Positions 1-7,429 are shown, counted from the first letter of the stretch. The stretch: 13,151 nt of DNA from Acetofilamentum sp. (GCA_020720525.1 DYON01000047.1:1-13151), one strand, 5' to 3'. Notes: generated from the letters alone by a model not told the origin. Program-made: numbers and translations.

Positions 1-24
1 AAAAACGACAAGTAGTTTTTGCAT
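1..24 (-). CDS. Possible 5' end of a secreted or membrane protein gene, cut by the left edge
   Basis: Reading leftward from an ATG at 24-22, the eight visible codons give MQKLLVVF. A Lys followed by hydrophobic residues is what the start of a signal peptide or first membrane helix looks like. An alternative ATG at 34-32 in another frame gives MNGDAKTTCRF, which looks less natural. A near-consensus -7 box lies 21 bases upstream of the preferred start, so a transcription unit of its own is plausible. Far too little is visible to name a family. It would be the next gene downstream of the Cache-domain protein, on the same strand. Confidence 0.3.
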
Positions 25-45
25 CACCGTTCATTAAATCGTGTG

Positions 46-53
46 CAAAATAA
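46..53 (-). promoter_or_regulatory. Weak -7 promoter element (TTATTTTG) for the left-edge gene
   Basis: On the minus strand the sequence TTATTTTG differs from the Bacteroidota -7 consensus TAnnTTTG only in its second base. It sits 11 or 21 bases before the two candidate start codons of the left-edge gene. No -33 TTG/TTTG was found at the usual spacing, so this is tentative. Confidence 0.3.
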
Positions 54-104
54 ACTTTTTTTTCGCAATAATGGAAATTTTTTTTAGCAAAACCCGATAG
101 AAAA

Positions 105-767
105 TCAATTTTTGCTTAGGTAGCCTTTTCTTAATTTGAGCAGAATGGGCAACATTATCAAAATAAAAAACATTGCAGAAAACGCAAACTCAACCAGATA
201 ATGCAATTGATAGTCGAACACTTCCGACACCTTAACATCGGCACAAAGAAGATAAGGAGTGCCCGATTTTGTTTTGCGGGGAACATAAATGCTTCGAAAC
301 GAGCCCCACATATCGTTTGTAATATCGAAAACTTCGGGTTCAGTGCTGCCGAAAGCTCTTTTCATTACAGGTGTGGCTTCTTCGTAATAATCGAGGTAGT
401 TGGTCACCAAATCGCTTGTGATATCTGTATCGACGTAGCTCGAAATAACAAAGAGAGCCGAATCGCCCGACTCTATCATTACATATACATATATTACTTT
501 ATGTATTTTGGCAATGCTGTTTGCTGTATTTCGCATATCGTCGTGGCCAACCAAATCGAATGGCTTTTTGCTTTGAGCAGCATCAATCATGGAATCGTTT
601 ACGATAAGTTGAACCGAGCCTGCTGCAGATCGAAGCCGTAAATCGATGTTTTCTGAAATGATGTTTTTCTGAATATACAACTTGATAAAAATGAACACAA
701 CCATCCCTATTATGAAAATAGAGAATGGTATTAAAAAACTGCCTTTTTGGCGATGTATTTTGCTCAT
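105..767 (-). CDS. Two-helix membrane protein with Cache-like sensor domain, no output domain
   Basis: This 220-residue protein has a basic N-terminus, one membrane helix at about residues 11-31, an extracytoplasmic region at about 33-188, a second helix at about 191-210, and a short basic tail (KLRKGYLSKN) that should be cytoplasmic. The middle region has the pattern of a Cache/extracytoplasmic PAS sensor: a long helix after the first membrane segment, a strand with VIYVYVM, an FGSTEPEVF stretch, then YVPRKTKSGTPYLLCADV, resembling the usual strand-turn-strand that precedes the second helix. Such domains normally feed a HAMP, histidine kinase, GGDEF or chemotaxis output, but here the gene stops about ten residues after the second helix. 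The start at 767 follows a perfect -7 box by only seven bases. It may be a stand-alone sensor subunit acting through a partner, or a remnant of a larger receptor. The family assignment is by pattern only. Confidence 0.7.
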   Translation of the reverse strand: MSKIHRQKGSFLIPFSIFIIGMVVFIFIKLYIQKNIISENIDLRLRSAAGSVQLIVNDSMIDAAQSKKPFDLVGHDDMRNTANSIAKIHKVIYVYVMIESGDSALFVISSYVDTDITSDLVTNYLDYYEEATPVMKRAFGSTEPEVFDITNDMWGSFRSIYVPRKTKSGTPYLLCADVKVSEVFDYQLHYLVEFAFSAMFFILIMLPILLKLRKGYLSKN

Positions 768-774
768 GACCCGA

Positions 775-782
775 CAAAGATA
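775..782 (-). promoter_or_regulatory. -7 promoter element TATCTTTG of the Cache-domain gene
   Basis: A perfect match to TAnnTTTG on the minus strand, ending seven bases before the ATG at 767. With initiation expected a few bases past the box, the mRNA would have almost no leader. No convincing -33 element is present. Confidence 0.6.
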
Positions 783-890
783 GTTGTTTTGTTTGTTATG
801 ATTCTTTTTTAATCATTTCTCGAGGTTAAACAGTTGTTAAAGTTTTGATTGCAATGTAAAAAAAACTTTTTCTAATTTCAACTTTTTCAC

Positions 891-898
891 TAATTTAG
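891..898 (+). promoter_or_regulatory. Possible -7 element (TAATTTAG) of the DUF4468-like gene
   Basis: TAATTTAG matches TAnnTTTG at all fixed positions but one and lies 51 bases before the ATG at 950. It is the best candidate in this intergenic stretch (768-949), which is otherwise AT-rich without clear structure. Confidence 0.3.
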
Positions 899-949
899 TC
901 CTCTCAAATTTTTGGAATCATAATTGTAATGTCCAGCAAAACCATTTTT

Positions 950-1477
950 ATGAAAAAGTTGATTCTCTTCGCAGCAATTGTATCGGCATGCTTTGTTTCA
1001 AAAGCGCAAGTACCTGTTGACCCCGATACCAAGCTCATCACGTATCAAGAAGTTGTAACACAAGAAGGCACCAAAGATTCGCTTTATGTTAGAGCAATTG
1101 CATGGGTGAATTTCAATTTCAAAAATCCACAAGGAGTAACTACCATTCGCGATCGCGAAAACGGAATTATTTTGGGTCAACACCGTGTACGCATGGTCGA
1201 TACCGATGTTGATGGCAATGTGCTCAATTCGAACACCATTGTCGAATTTACTTTTAAAATTGAAGCCAAAGAAGGCCGTTATCGGTACACCATCAACGAT
1301 TTTGAAATGAAATCGACCTCGAAGTTTCCACTCGAGCGTTGGCTCAACAAAGACGACCCGCAATACACACCCAAATGCGACGAGTACCTTGTGCAGGTCG
1401 ATACCCATATCCGCGAGTTTATAGCAATTCTCAAAAAGGAAATGGAACCGAAAAAAATTAAAGTTGACGAGTGGTAG
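950..1477 (+). CDS. Secreted DUF4468-like (TBP-fold) hypothetical protein
   Basis: A start at 950 gives a 175-residue protein with a classic signal peptide: Lys-Lys, a hydrophobic core (LILFAAIVSACFV) and a probable cleavage after SKA, just before QVPVD. An ATG at 929 in the same frame would put seven residues ahead of this and is less likely. The mature part begins with VPVDPDTKLITYQEVV and continues with a segment around DSLYVRAIAWV and then NFKNPQGVTTI. That order, with a 'P.D...I.Y..V' opening followed by a 'LY.RA..W' helix, is typical of DUF4468 proteins of Bacteroidota, which are predicted to have a TBP-like fold and whose function is unknown. After about residue 95 come beta-rich segments (VEFTFKIEAKEGRYRYTIND) and a charged C-terminal helix. 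It is probably periplasmic or surface-exposed. It converges on the next gene with two bases between the stop codons. Confidence 0.75.
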   Translation: MKKLILFAAIVSACFVSKAQVPVDPDTKLITYQEVVTQEGTKDSLYVRAIAWVNFNFKNPQGVTTIRDRENGIILGQHRVRMVDTDVDGNVLNSNTIVEFTFKIEAKEGRYRYTINDFEMKSTSKFPLERWLNKDDPQYTPKCDEYLVQVDTHIREFIAILKKEMEPKKIKVDEW

Positions 1478-1479
1478 AA

Positions 1480-2640
1480 TCACTCAATCCTACGCAGATT
1501 TAAAGAACCAAAAGTTCGAAGCCCCGATTGGTAATTGTCGAGCAATACCAGCCCGGGTTTTTTGTTGGGCGAAATGCTTCCGAAAATATGATCGACATTC
1601 AACATGCGTGCACCATTAATGGTGATAGCTTGAAGCAATATTTCAGGCTCCATTTTGGGAAATGCTTTCAACAAAATATCTATTTCTTTCAGCAAATTCA
1701 GCTCATGGTTCGAAGCCAAACTGTCGGTTCCAATTACCATGTTTTGCGTTTTTGAAATAAACATGGGCACATTGGGCAATTCGCCAGTAATGTACAAATT
1801 CGAAGCTGGACAAAAGCAAAACCATGGTTCGGAAAAATTTGCGATAAGTTGATCTATGTCGGTCGCTCCAGCGAATGTGTTGTGAACAAACAATACGCTG
1901 GTTTTCTGTGGCAATAGATTTATAGCTGCAAGGGTTGCTGTTTTAAAGGGTGATTTTTCGAAATATGGCTCCTCGTGAATATTCTGAATGGGCTTCGAGT
2001 GCTTAAAAAATGCAATTTCTTCTTTGCTTTCCAAAAAATGAATGCTGTGAAGCATATTGTTGTCCGAAATTTTTCGCATTAGGCTTTGCATCAACTCATT
2101 CGAAAGAGTATGCAGTGTGTGCGCCGATAGCGATGCACTATTGTTTGAGTTGGCAGTAAATTTTGGAAGCAACGAAATTGCCTCATCTAACTTTTCGTTT
2201 GTGTGCAACCGATTTAGCCCAAAAGTCTCAACAAACGTGTGAAAACGAATTCGACTCGATTTTTTTGCATCGCAACTTTCGGCTGTATTGCTGATGTCGG
2301 CAATTACATTTACTCCGTTGCTGTATTGTTCATCAATGGCAACTGCGATAATTTCTGAAGTAGAGGCGGGTCGTTGGGCGTGCACACCTCGCATAGCACC
2401 ATAAAACTGTTCGATGCCAAACGCCTCGGGAAACAATCCTTTGCTCCACGACAACTCCAAATGGCAATGACTGTTTACAAAGCCAGGAAGAAGCAATCCT
2501 TTTAACGCAATCACATTTTCTTCGTTAGAAATGCTATTGTAAACCGACGCGATTGTTCCATTGCTACCAACGGCCACGGTTTTTCCCGAAACAATACACC
2601 CCGTGTCGGTAAATAAATATTCTGGACAGTATTTTTTCAT
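1480..2640 (-). CDS. Metal-dependent amidohydrolase (TRZ/ATZ/deaminase group)
   Basis: A 386-residue member of the amidohydrolase superfamily, close to the cytosine/guanine/S-adenosylhomocysteine/aminofutalosine deaminases. The metal- and substrate-binding positions are all visible: HxH in VNSHCHLELS (His58, His60), His174 in LSAHTLHTLS, His201 and Glu204 in HFLESKEE, His253 in VHNTF, the CPASNLYI segment, and Asp306 in IGTDSLASN. These enzymes hydrolyse C-N bonds, usually deaminating a ring, using one bound metal. The HCHLELS variant recalls aminodeoxyfutalosine deaminases of the futalosine menaquinone route, but no other menaquinone gene is nearby, so the substrate remains open. I chose the ATG at 2640 because the in-frame ATG at 2664 lies upstream of the -7 box at 2647-2654 and would not be transcribed from it. 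The gene is divergent from the ArsR-type regulator, which may control it. Confidence 0.85.
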   Translation of the reverse strand: MKKYCPEYLFTDTGCIVSGKTVAVGSNGTIASVYNSISNEENVIALKGLLLPGFVNSHCHLELSWSKGLFPEAFGIEQFYGAMRGVHAQRPASTSEIIAVAIDEQYSNGVNVIADISNTAESCDAKKSSRIRFHTFVETFGLNRLHTNEKLDEAISLLPKFTANSNNSASLSAHTLHTLSNELMQSLMRKISDNNMLHSIHFLESKEEIAFFKHSKPIQNIHEEPYFEKSPFKTATLAAINLLPQKTSVLFVHNTFAGATDIDQLIANFSEPWFCFCPASNLYITGELPNVPMFISKTQNMVIGTDSLASNHELNLLKEIDILLKAFPKMEPEILLQAITINGARMLNVDHIFGSISPNKKPGLVLLDNYQSGLRTFGSLNLRRIE

Positions 2641-2646
2641 GCGATG

Positions 2647-2654
2647 CAAAAATA
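2647..2654 (-). promoter_or_regulatory. -7 promoter element TATTTTTG of the amidohydrolase gene
   Basis: A perfect TAnnTTTG match on the minus strand, six bases upstream of the ATG at 2640. It settles the start codon and again implies a leader of at most a few bases. Confidence 0.65.
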
Positions 2655-2722
2655 CGATATTCATCTGCTTCTGATATGAGTCAATAAATCATTTGATAAA
2701 TATGGTCTTTTGTGTAAATAAA

Positions 2723-2755
2723 AATAAAAACTACAACTAAATAGGAGTTTTTATT
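2723..2755. promoter_or_regulatory. Perfect 10-bp inverted repeat between divergent promoters, candidate operator
   Basis: AATAAAAACT at 2723-2732 is repeated as its exact reverse complement AGTTTTTATT at 2746-2755, with 13 bases between the arms. The repeat lies just upstream of the -33/-7 promoter of the ArsR-type gene and about 70 bases upstream of the amidohydrolase -7 box. ArsR-family repressors bind AT-rich inverted repeats, so an autoregulatory operator is plausible. The long spacer is unlike the compact 12-2-12 sites of many family members, so the role is inference. Confidence 0.45.
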
Positions 2756-2765
2756 AGTTAAAACA

Positions 2766-2795
2766 TTTGTATTATTAAATTTATTTATATTTTTG
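2766..2795 (+). promoter_or_regulatory. Promoter of the ArsR-type gene (TTTG, 18 bases, TATTTTTG)
   Basis: A -33 TTTG at 2766-2769 and a perfect -7 TATTTTTG at 2788-2795 are separated by 18 bases, close to the Bacteroidota spacing. Transcription would start near 2800-2802, giving about 20 bases of leader before the ATG at 2820. This excludes the in-frame TTG at 2793, which lies inside the -7 box. Confidence 0.65.
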
Positions 2796-2819
2796 CGCCA
2801 AGTATTAAATTGCAAATAT

Positions 2820-3116
2820 ATGATAAAGCAGGAAATTGATATCAGAAAAATCGAGGACATTGCTCAACGATTGAGGGCAATTGCTCATCCGGTGAGGATT
2901 AAAATTATCTCCATGCTCGAAAACACGGATGAAATGAATGTTACCACAATATTCAACAAGCTCGAAATTGAACAGGCATCAGCTTCGCACCACCTTAATA
3001 TACTTAAATCGAAAGGAATTTTACAATCGCGCCGTCAAGGCAAAAGTACCTATTACAGCCTAAAGCCCAATTCCATTGCCAACTTGCTTGGTTGTATCAA
3101 TACTTGTGCAAAATAA
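2820..3116 (+). CDS. ArsR-family winged-helix transcriptional regulator
   Basis: A 98-residue protein with the compact ArsR/SmtB layout. LRAIAHPVRIKIISML (about 18-33) is the typical 'L..L.hp.R..IL..L' helix. A helix-turn-helix follows at about 41-67, with the recognition helix in QASASHHLNILKSKG, and then the beta-wing SRRQGKSTYYSL at about 70-81. ArsR proteins are dimeric repressors that release DNA on binding metal, oxidant or another ligand. The classical metal site ELCVCDL in the recognition-domain helix is absent: that position reads TTIFNKLEI. Two cysteines at the extreme C-terminus (Cys92 and Cys96 in GCINTC) could instead form a metal or redox site at the dimer ends. It is divergent from the amidohydrolase, with an inverted repeat between them, and about 220 bases upstream of mutS on the same strand. 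Local regulation is likely and the signal is unknown. Confidence 0.85.
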   Translation: MIKQEIDIRKIEDIAQRLRAIAHPVRIKIISMLENTDEMNVTTIFNKLEIEQASASHHLNILKSKGILQSRRQGKSTYYSLKPNSIANLLGCINTCAK

Positions 3117-3311
3117 GCTGATGTAAGGTATTTCTTGTGTCATCATTTTTCTCTTTCGAATATTTTTCGATTTAGTAATTGTATTTGTCTGCAAATATGA
3201 TATTTGAATCATTATTGTTGCTTTTTTAACAAAACAATCAAAAATCATTTTCTAAAGACCTTTTCGATTTAATAGTTGATAAAAATACAAAGCATTCTGA
3301 AAAAGAATTTT

Positions 3312-3319
3312 TAATTTTG
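3312..3319 (+). promoter_or_regulatory. -7 promoter element TAATTTTG of the mutS operon
   Basis: A perfect TAnnTTTG match. It covers the TTG at 3317, which would otherwise be the longest start for mutS, and lies 18 bases before the GTG at 3338. No clear -33 element is seen. The rest of the 3117-3311 intergenic stretch is AT-rich and shows nothing convincing. Confidence 0.6.
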
Positions 3320-3337
3320 TTGCAAACAGAAACAATT

Positions 3338-5956
3338 GTGAACGACGGAAAAACAGCCGAAACGCCATTAATGCGCCAATTCAACGAAATCAAGGCGAAA
3401 TACCCCGATGCTATTTTGCTTTTTAGGGTAGGCGATTTTTTTGAAACATTTGGCGAAGATGCTGTTAGAGCCTCTTCGATACTGGGAATTACCCTTACCA
3501 AGCGCGCCAATGGATCGGGCACCTATATTGAACTAGCCGGTTTCCCGCACCACTCGCTCGAAACATATTTGCCGAAGCTCGTCAAAGCCGGGCAAAGAGT
3601 TGCTGTGTGCGAACAACTCGAAGATCCTAAGCTCACAAAAAAGATTGTCAAGCGCGGAATTACCGAGTTGGTAACTCCTGGAATTGCTTTTTCGGACAAT
3701 GTTTTGGAACAAAAAAGCAACAATTACTTGGCTGCGGTGCTTATGTCGCATCCCACATCGGGAGTTGCTTTTATTGATGTATCGACTGGTGAGTTTTTTG
3801 TGGCCGAAGGAAACAACGAATACATTGCTCGGCTGCTTCAAAACATGCAGCCAGCTGAAGTTTTGGTAAAAAAATCACAAAAAATTGAATTTACAAACGA
3901 GTTTGGACCTTTTAATATGTTCAATTTCGACGATTGGATTTTTGCCGAACAATATGCCAACGACTTGCTTCTGCGGCAGTTCGAAACCGACAGTCTGAAA
4001 GGTTTTGGAATCGAAAACATGACCCCCGCCATTGTTGCTGCTGGAGCATGTGTACATTATATTAATGAAACCCGACAAGATGGCGCTGGTCACATTAAAG
4101 CCATTGCACGTATCGACAACGACGATTATGTTTGGCTCGACCGCTTTACCATTCGCAATTTGGAATTGGTGCATTCGTTCAACGAACGCGGAAAAACATT
4201 GCTCAAAACCATCGACAGAACCTCGTCGCCAATGGGAGCTCGATTAATGCAACGCTGGCTGCTTTTGCCACTTGTAAATCGCAAACAAATAGAAGAACGC
4301 CTCGATGCGGTTGAATGTTTCATTAAAAATGGCGATTTGTCTTTCGAGATTCAACAAAAATTGAGTGGCATTTCCGATTTAGAACGTCTTTGCGGAAAAC
4401 TCGCTGTTGGCAAAATAAACCCTCGTGAGCTTATTGCTTTAGCCGATTCGACCTATACAGCCGAAGAAATAGGCAAATCCATCCCAAACGAAGCAACATC
4501 GTTGAAAAAAACAAGCAATCGTTTCGAAGATCTTTCGGAATTGTCGAATACCATTCGTAATTATTTGTCCGAAGATTCTCCAGCAGTTCTTGCCAAAGGT
4601 GGCTTTATCAAAAATAATGTCGATTCTGAACTCGACGAACTACGAGCCCTTAGTGCCGATGGGAAAAACTATTTGTCGGGAATTCAACAGCGCGAAGCAG
4701 AAAAAACCGGAATTTCTTCTCTAAAAATTGGCTTCAATAATGTGTTTGGCTACTTTCTCGAAGTTACAAACACCCACAAAGACAAAGTTCCCGACGAATG
4801 GATTAGAAAACAAACGCTCACCAATGCTGAAAGATATATAACGCCTGAACTCAAAACCTACGAAGATAAAATTTTAGGCGCAGAAGAAAAAATCATGCAA
4901 ATTGAGCAGCGTTTGTATGCAGAATTGCTTCAAAAAGCAGCTCAATTTATCCGTCCTGTTCAGCACAACGCGTCTCTTATTGCAACCATCGATGTGTTTT
5001 TATCGTTTTCGCTAATTGCGAAAGAAAATTCGTATTGTCGTCCACAACTTGCCGATAATTTAATAATCGACATCAAAGGAGGCCGGCATCCAGTAATCGA
5101 AACCATGCTTCCGGTTGGCGAAAAATATGTAGAAAACGATGTTTTTCTCGACAGCGACAGCCAGCAAATCATGATTCTTACAGGTCCAAACATGGCAGGT
5201 AAATCGGCTTTGCTACGCCAAACAGCATTAATTGTTTTGTTGGCTCAATGCGGTTCGTTCGTTCCAGCCAGCGCAGCAACTATTGGCATGGTTGACAAAA
5301 TTTTTACGCGAGTTGGGGCTTCCGACAATCTTACAGCAGGCGAATCGACATTTATGGTTGAAATGAATGAGACCGCCAGCATTCTCAACAATCTTTCGGC
5401 ACGCAGTCTGATTTTGCTCGACGAAATAGGTCGTGGCACATCCACCTACGACGGAATTTCGATTGCTTGGTCCATTTCTGAATATTTGCACAATCATTCC
5501 TTATATAGGGCTAAAACGCTTTTTGCAACACATTACCACGAACTCAACGAACTTGCAACCTACTTACCGAGGGTAAAAAACTTTCATATCTCGGTTAAAG
5601 AAAGCGGAAACAATATTGTGTTTATCAGAAAGCTCACTCCTGGCGGCACTGAACACAGCTTTGGAATTCATGTTGCGCGTATGGCTGGAGTGCCCAAATC
5701 GGTCATATCGCGTGCCGACGAAATTCTTTTAAGGCTCGAAAAAGAACATGGTAGCGATATTTCAATTTCAGAAACAGGAAAAACAAAAACAGCTACAGAA
5801 CCCTATCAACTCAGCCTTATTCAGCTCGACGACCCGCTTTTAGAGAATATTCGCGACGAAATTATTGAGATCGACATCAACACCCTCACTCCAGTTGAAG
5901 CGCTCATGAAACTCAACAGCATAAAAAATATGTTGTTAAAAAACAAAAAAAATTAA
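3338..5956 (+). CDS. mutS: DNA mismatch repair protein MutS
   Basis: An 872-residue MutS1. MutS dimers clamp DNA, recognise mismatches and small loops, and use ATP to recruit MutL. The mismatch-reading Phe-x-Glu motif is in VGDFFETFGEDA near residues 34-36. The connector, lever and clamp regions follow, with IRNLELV..F and LMQRWLLLPL typical of the core. The C-terminal ATPase has Walker A (TGPNMAGKS, near residue 618), the DNLTAGESTFMVEM signature, Walker B (LILLDEIGRGTSTYDG, near residue 695) and FATHYHEL. The tail LDDPLLENIRDEI...LTPVEAL is the usual dimer-stabilising end. I prefer the GTG at 3338 (giving NDGKTAETPLMRQ) because upstream TTG codons at 3317/3320 overlap or abut the -7 box. 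It is the first gene of a tight operon with yicC and gmk, three bases before yicC. Length and motifs are complete. Confidence 0.96.
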   Translation: MNDGKTAETPLMRQFNEIKAKYPDAILLFRVGDFFETFGEDAVRASSILGITLTKRANGSGTYIELAGFPHHSLETYLPKLVKAGQRVAVCEQLEDPKLTKKIVKRGITELVTPGIAFSDNVLEQKSNNYLAAVLMSHPTSGVAFIDVSTGEFFVAEGNNEYIARLLQNMQPAEVLVKKSQKIEFTNEFGPFNMFNFDDWIFAEQYANDLLLRQFETDSLKGFGIENMTPAIVAAGACVHYINETRQDGAGHIKAIARIDNDDYVWLDRFTIRNLELVHSFNERGKTLLKTIDRTSSPMGARLMQRWLLLPLVNRKQIEERLDAVECFIKNGDLSFEIQQKLSGISDLERLCGKLAVGKINPRELIALADSTYTAEEIGKSIPNEATSLKKTSNRFEDLSELSNTIRNYLSEDSPAVLAKGGFIKNNVDSELDELRALSADGKNYLSGIQQREAEKTGISSLKIGFNNVFGYFLEVTNTHKDKVPDEWIRKQTLTNAERYITPELKTYEDKILGAEEKIMQIEQRLYAELLQKAAQFIRPVQHNASLIATIDVFLSFSLIAKENSYCRPQLADNLIIDIKGGRHPVIETMLPVGEKYVENDVFLDSDSQQIMILTGPNMAGKSALLRQTALIVLLAQCGSFVPASAATIGMVDKIFTRVGASDNLTAGESTFMVEMNETASILNNLSARSLILLDEIGRGTSTYDGISIAWSISEYLHNHSLYRAKTLFATHYHELNELATYLPRVKNFHISVKESGNNIVFIRKLTPGGTEHSFGIHVARMAGVPKSVISRADEILLRLEKEHGSDISISETGKTKTATEPYQLSLIQLDDPLLENIRDEIIEIDINTLTPVEALMKLNSIKNMLLKNKKN

Positions 5957-5959
5957 GCT

Positions 5960-6838
5960 ATGCTACGATCAATGACCGGCTTTGGGCGAAAACAGGGAAC
6001 AATTGGCGATGCTTCGGTATCGGTGATGGTGCGAACCCTCAACAACAAGCAACTTGATTTGTCGGCAAAACTCCCTTTTCGCTATCGAGAGCGCGAAAGT
6101 TCAATTCGCGATATAGCTTCAAAAATTCTGCAACGGGGAAAAATCGACATCAATATCATCATCGAAGACATGTCCAATATCGATGCCTCGGTAAACCAAA
6201 TTCTTGCAGCCAAATATCACGAAGAATTGTCGGTATTGGGCAAAACACTGAATCTTGCACCTCCCGCAAACTGGCTCGAAATACTAATTCGTATGCCCGA
6301 AGTTGTTGGCTACGGAACATCTGTTGTAGAAGATGAAGAATGGAACCATCTTTTTGAACTCGTACGGAAAGCTTGTATCGAAACAGACAATTTTAGAATT
6401 TCGGAAGGCAAAGCATTGGCCGACGACCTGTTGTTGCACTTGAGCATAATTGAATCGTTGCTACCCGAGATTGAATTGCTCGACCCAGAACGAAAACAAA
6501 TGATGCAGGAACGCTTGCAAAAAGAGCTAACCGAATCGCTTCCCGATATTCCAGTAGATCAGTCGCGTTTGGAGCAAGAACTTTTTTATCATCTCGACAA
6601 ACTCGACATTTCGGAAGAGAAAGTTCGTTTGGGCAAGCACATATCCTATTTTAGGGAAACACTTATGCAAGACCAAGGCGAACCAGCAGGCAAAAAGCTC
6701 GGTTTCATCACCCAAGAAATGGGACGCGAAATAAACACTCTTGGCAACAAAAGCAATTTTTTTGAGATCCAAAAACGAATAGTTGTTATGAAAGACGAGC
6801 TTGAAAAAATCAAGGAACAACTCGCCAATATTCTATAA
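5960..6838 (+). CDS. yicC: YicC/YloC-family endoribonuclease
   Basis: A 292-residue protein with the hallmarks of the family. The start MLRSMTGFGR is nearly invariant, followed by VRTLNNKQLDLSAKLP and RGKIDINIII in the YicC-like N-terminal domain. The C-terminal DUF1732 region holds DQGEPAGKKLGFITQEMGREINTL and a closing MKDELEKIKEQLANI. Family members are reported in enterobacteria and Bacillus to be endoribonucleases influencing small-RNA and mRNA decay; the role in Bacteroidota is not known to me. The gene sits three bases after mutS and two bases before gmk. Linkage of yicC with gmk is widespread in bacteria. The GNKSN variant in place of the more common GSKA/GSKS turn is minor. Start and length fit the family. 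Confidence 0.93.
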   Translation: MLRSMTGFGRKQGTIGDASVSVMVRTLNNKQLDLSAKLPFRYRERESSIRDIASKILQRGKIDINIIIEDMSNIDASVNQILAAKYHEELSVLGKTLNLAPPANWLEILIRMPEVVGYGTSVVEDEEWNHLFELVRKACIETDNFRISEGKALADDLLLHLSIIESLLPEIELLDPERKQMMQERLQKELTESLPDIPVDQSRLEQELFYHLDKLDISEEKVRLGKHISYFRETLMQDQGEPAGKKLGFITQEMGREINTLGNKSNFFEIQKRIVVMKDELEKIKEQLANIL

Positions 6839-6840
6839 TT

Positions 6841-7404
6841 ATGAAAAAAGCTGTCATTTTTTCAGCACCCAGTGGGGCAGGCAAAACCACCATTGTTCAT
6901 GCGCTACTCGACGCAGGATTGCCCTTGGGTTTTTCGATTTCTGCAACCAGCCGACCTGCACGCGAACACGAAAAAGACGGCGTAGATTACTATTTTTTTT
7001 CAATTGAAGAATTCAAACGAAAAATTGTACGAAACGAATTTGTTGAATGGGAAGAAGTATATGAAGGCTTATTTTATGGAACTTTAAAAACTGAAGTAGA
7101 ACGAGTTTGGAGTTCGGGACACGCCATTGTATTCGATGTTGATGTGAAAGGAGGAGTAAATCTTAAAAATCATTTCAAAGAAAAAGCTATTTCTGTTTTC
7201 ATTGAACCACCTTCGGTAGAAGAACTCGAGCAACGTCTCAGAAACAGAAAAACCGAAACCGAAGAATCAATAAAAAAACGCCTCGATCGAGCCCGCTTCG
7301 AGTTACAATTTGCTTCGCAATTCGACAAAGTTATTGTCAACGACAACCTCGCCGAAGCTACTCGGGAAGCAACCCAATCGGTAAACAGCTTTCTTCAACG
7401 ATAG
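6841..7404 (+). CDS. gmk: Guanylate kinase
   Basis: A 187-residue cytosolic enzyme that phosphorylates GMP to GDP with ATP, an essential step of GTP supply. The P-loop is APSGAGKT at residues 9-16. The GMP-binding region has SATSRPAREHEKDGVDYYF (34-52, with Arg38 and Arg41 at the phosphate-binding positions), Glu69 in FVEWEEVY and Gly80 in YGTLK. FDVDVKGG at 98-105 is the conserved strand after the GMP domain, and RNRKTETEESIKKRLDRA is the lid with its arginines. Length is normal for bacterial Gmk. The start ATG lies two bases after the yicC stop, so the two are almost certainly co-transcribed and possibly translationally coupled. The gene ends the operon. The promoter-like box at 7422-7429 just after it suggests that a new transcription unit begins there. 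Confidence 0.96.
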   Translation: MKKAVIFSAPSGAGKTTIVHALLDAGLPLGFSISATSRPAREHEKDGVDYYFFSIEEFKRKIVRNEFVEWEEVYEGLFYGTLKTEVERVWSSGHAIVFDVDVKGGVNLKNHFKEKAISVFIEPPSVEELEQRLRNRKTETEESIKKRLDRARFELQFASQFDKVIVNDNLAEATREATQSVNSFLQR

Positions 7405-7421
7405 CATATTAAAAAGGTACG

Positions 7422-7429
7422 TATTTTTG
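7422..7429 (+). promoter_or_regulatory. -7-like element TATTTTTG just after gmk
   Basis: A perfect TAnnTTTG match 17 bases downstream of the gmk stop codon, with no protein-coding start following it. It may be an upstream promoter giving a longer form of the structured RNA at 7500-7686, or a chance match in AT-rich DNA. Confidence 0.4.

Noticed and set aside
1..104. Frameshifted continuation of the Cache-domain protein into an output domain
   Set aside because: One frame stays open here, but its translation shows no HAMP, kinase or cyclase pattern. The base composition is that of intergenic DNA and a promoter-like box lies within it.
201..641. Plus-strand open frame of 146 codons opposite the Cache-domain gene
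   Set aside because: Its translation is low-complexity in character (many Cys, His, Tyr) with no domain pattern, and it has no -7 box. The minus-strand frame has a coherent membrane-sensor layout and a perfect promoter element.
2640..2664. Upstream ATG (2664) as the amidohydrolase start
   Set aside because: The -7 box TATTTTTG at 2647-2654 lies downstream of it, so it would not be on the transcript. The extra residues (NIVFLHR) fit no family N-terminus.
3317..3337. TTG codons at 3317 and 3320 as the mutS start
   Set aside because: The first is inside the -7 box and the second abuts it. The GTG at 3338 gives a normal MutS N-terminus with a plausible leader.
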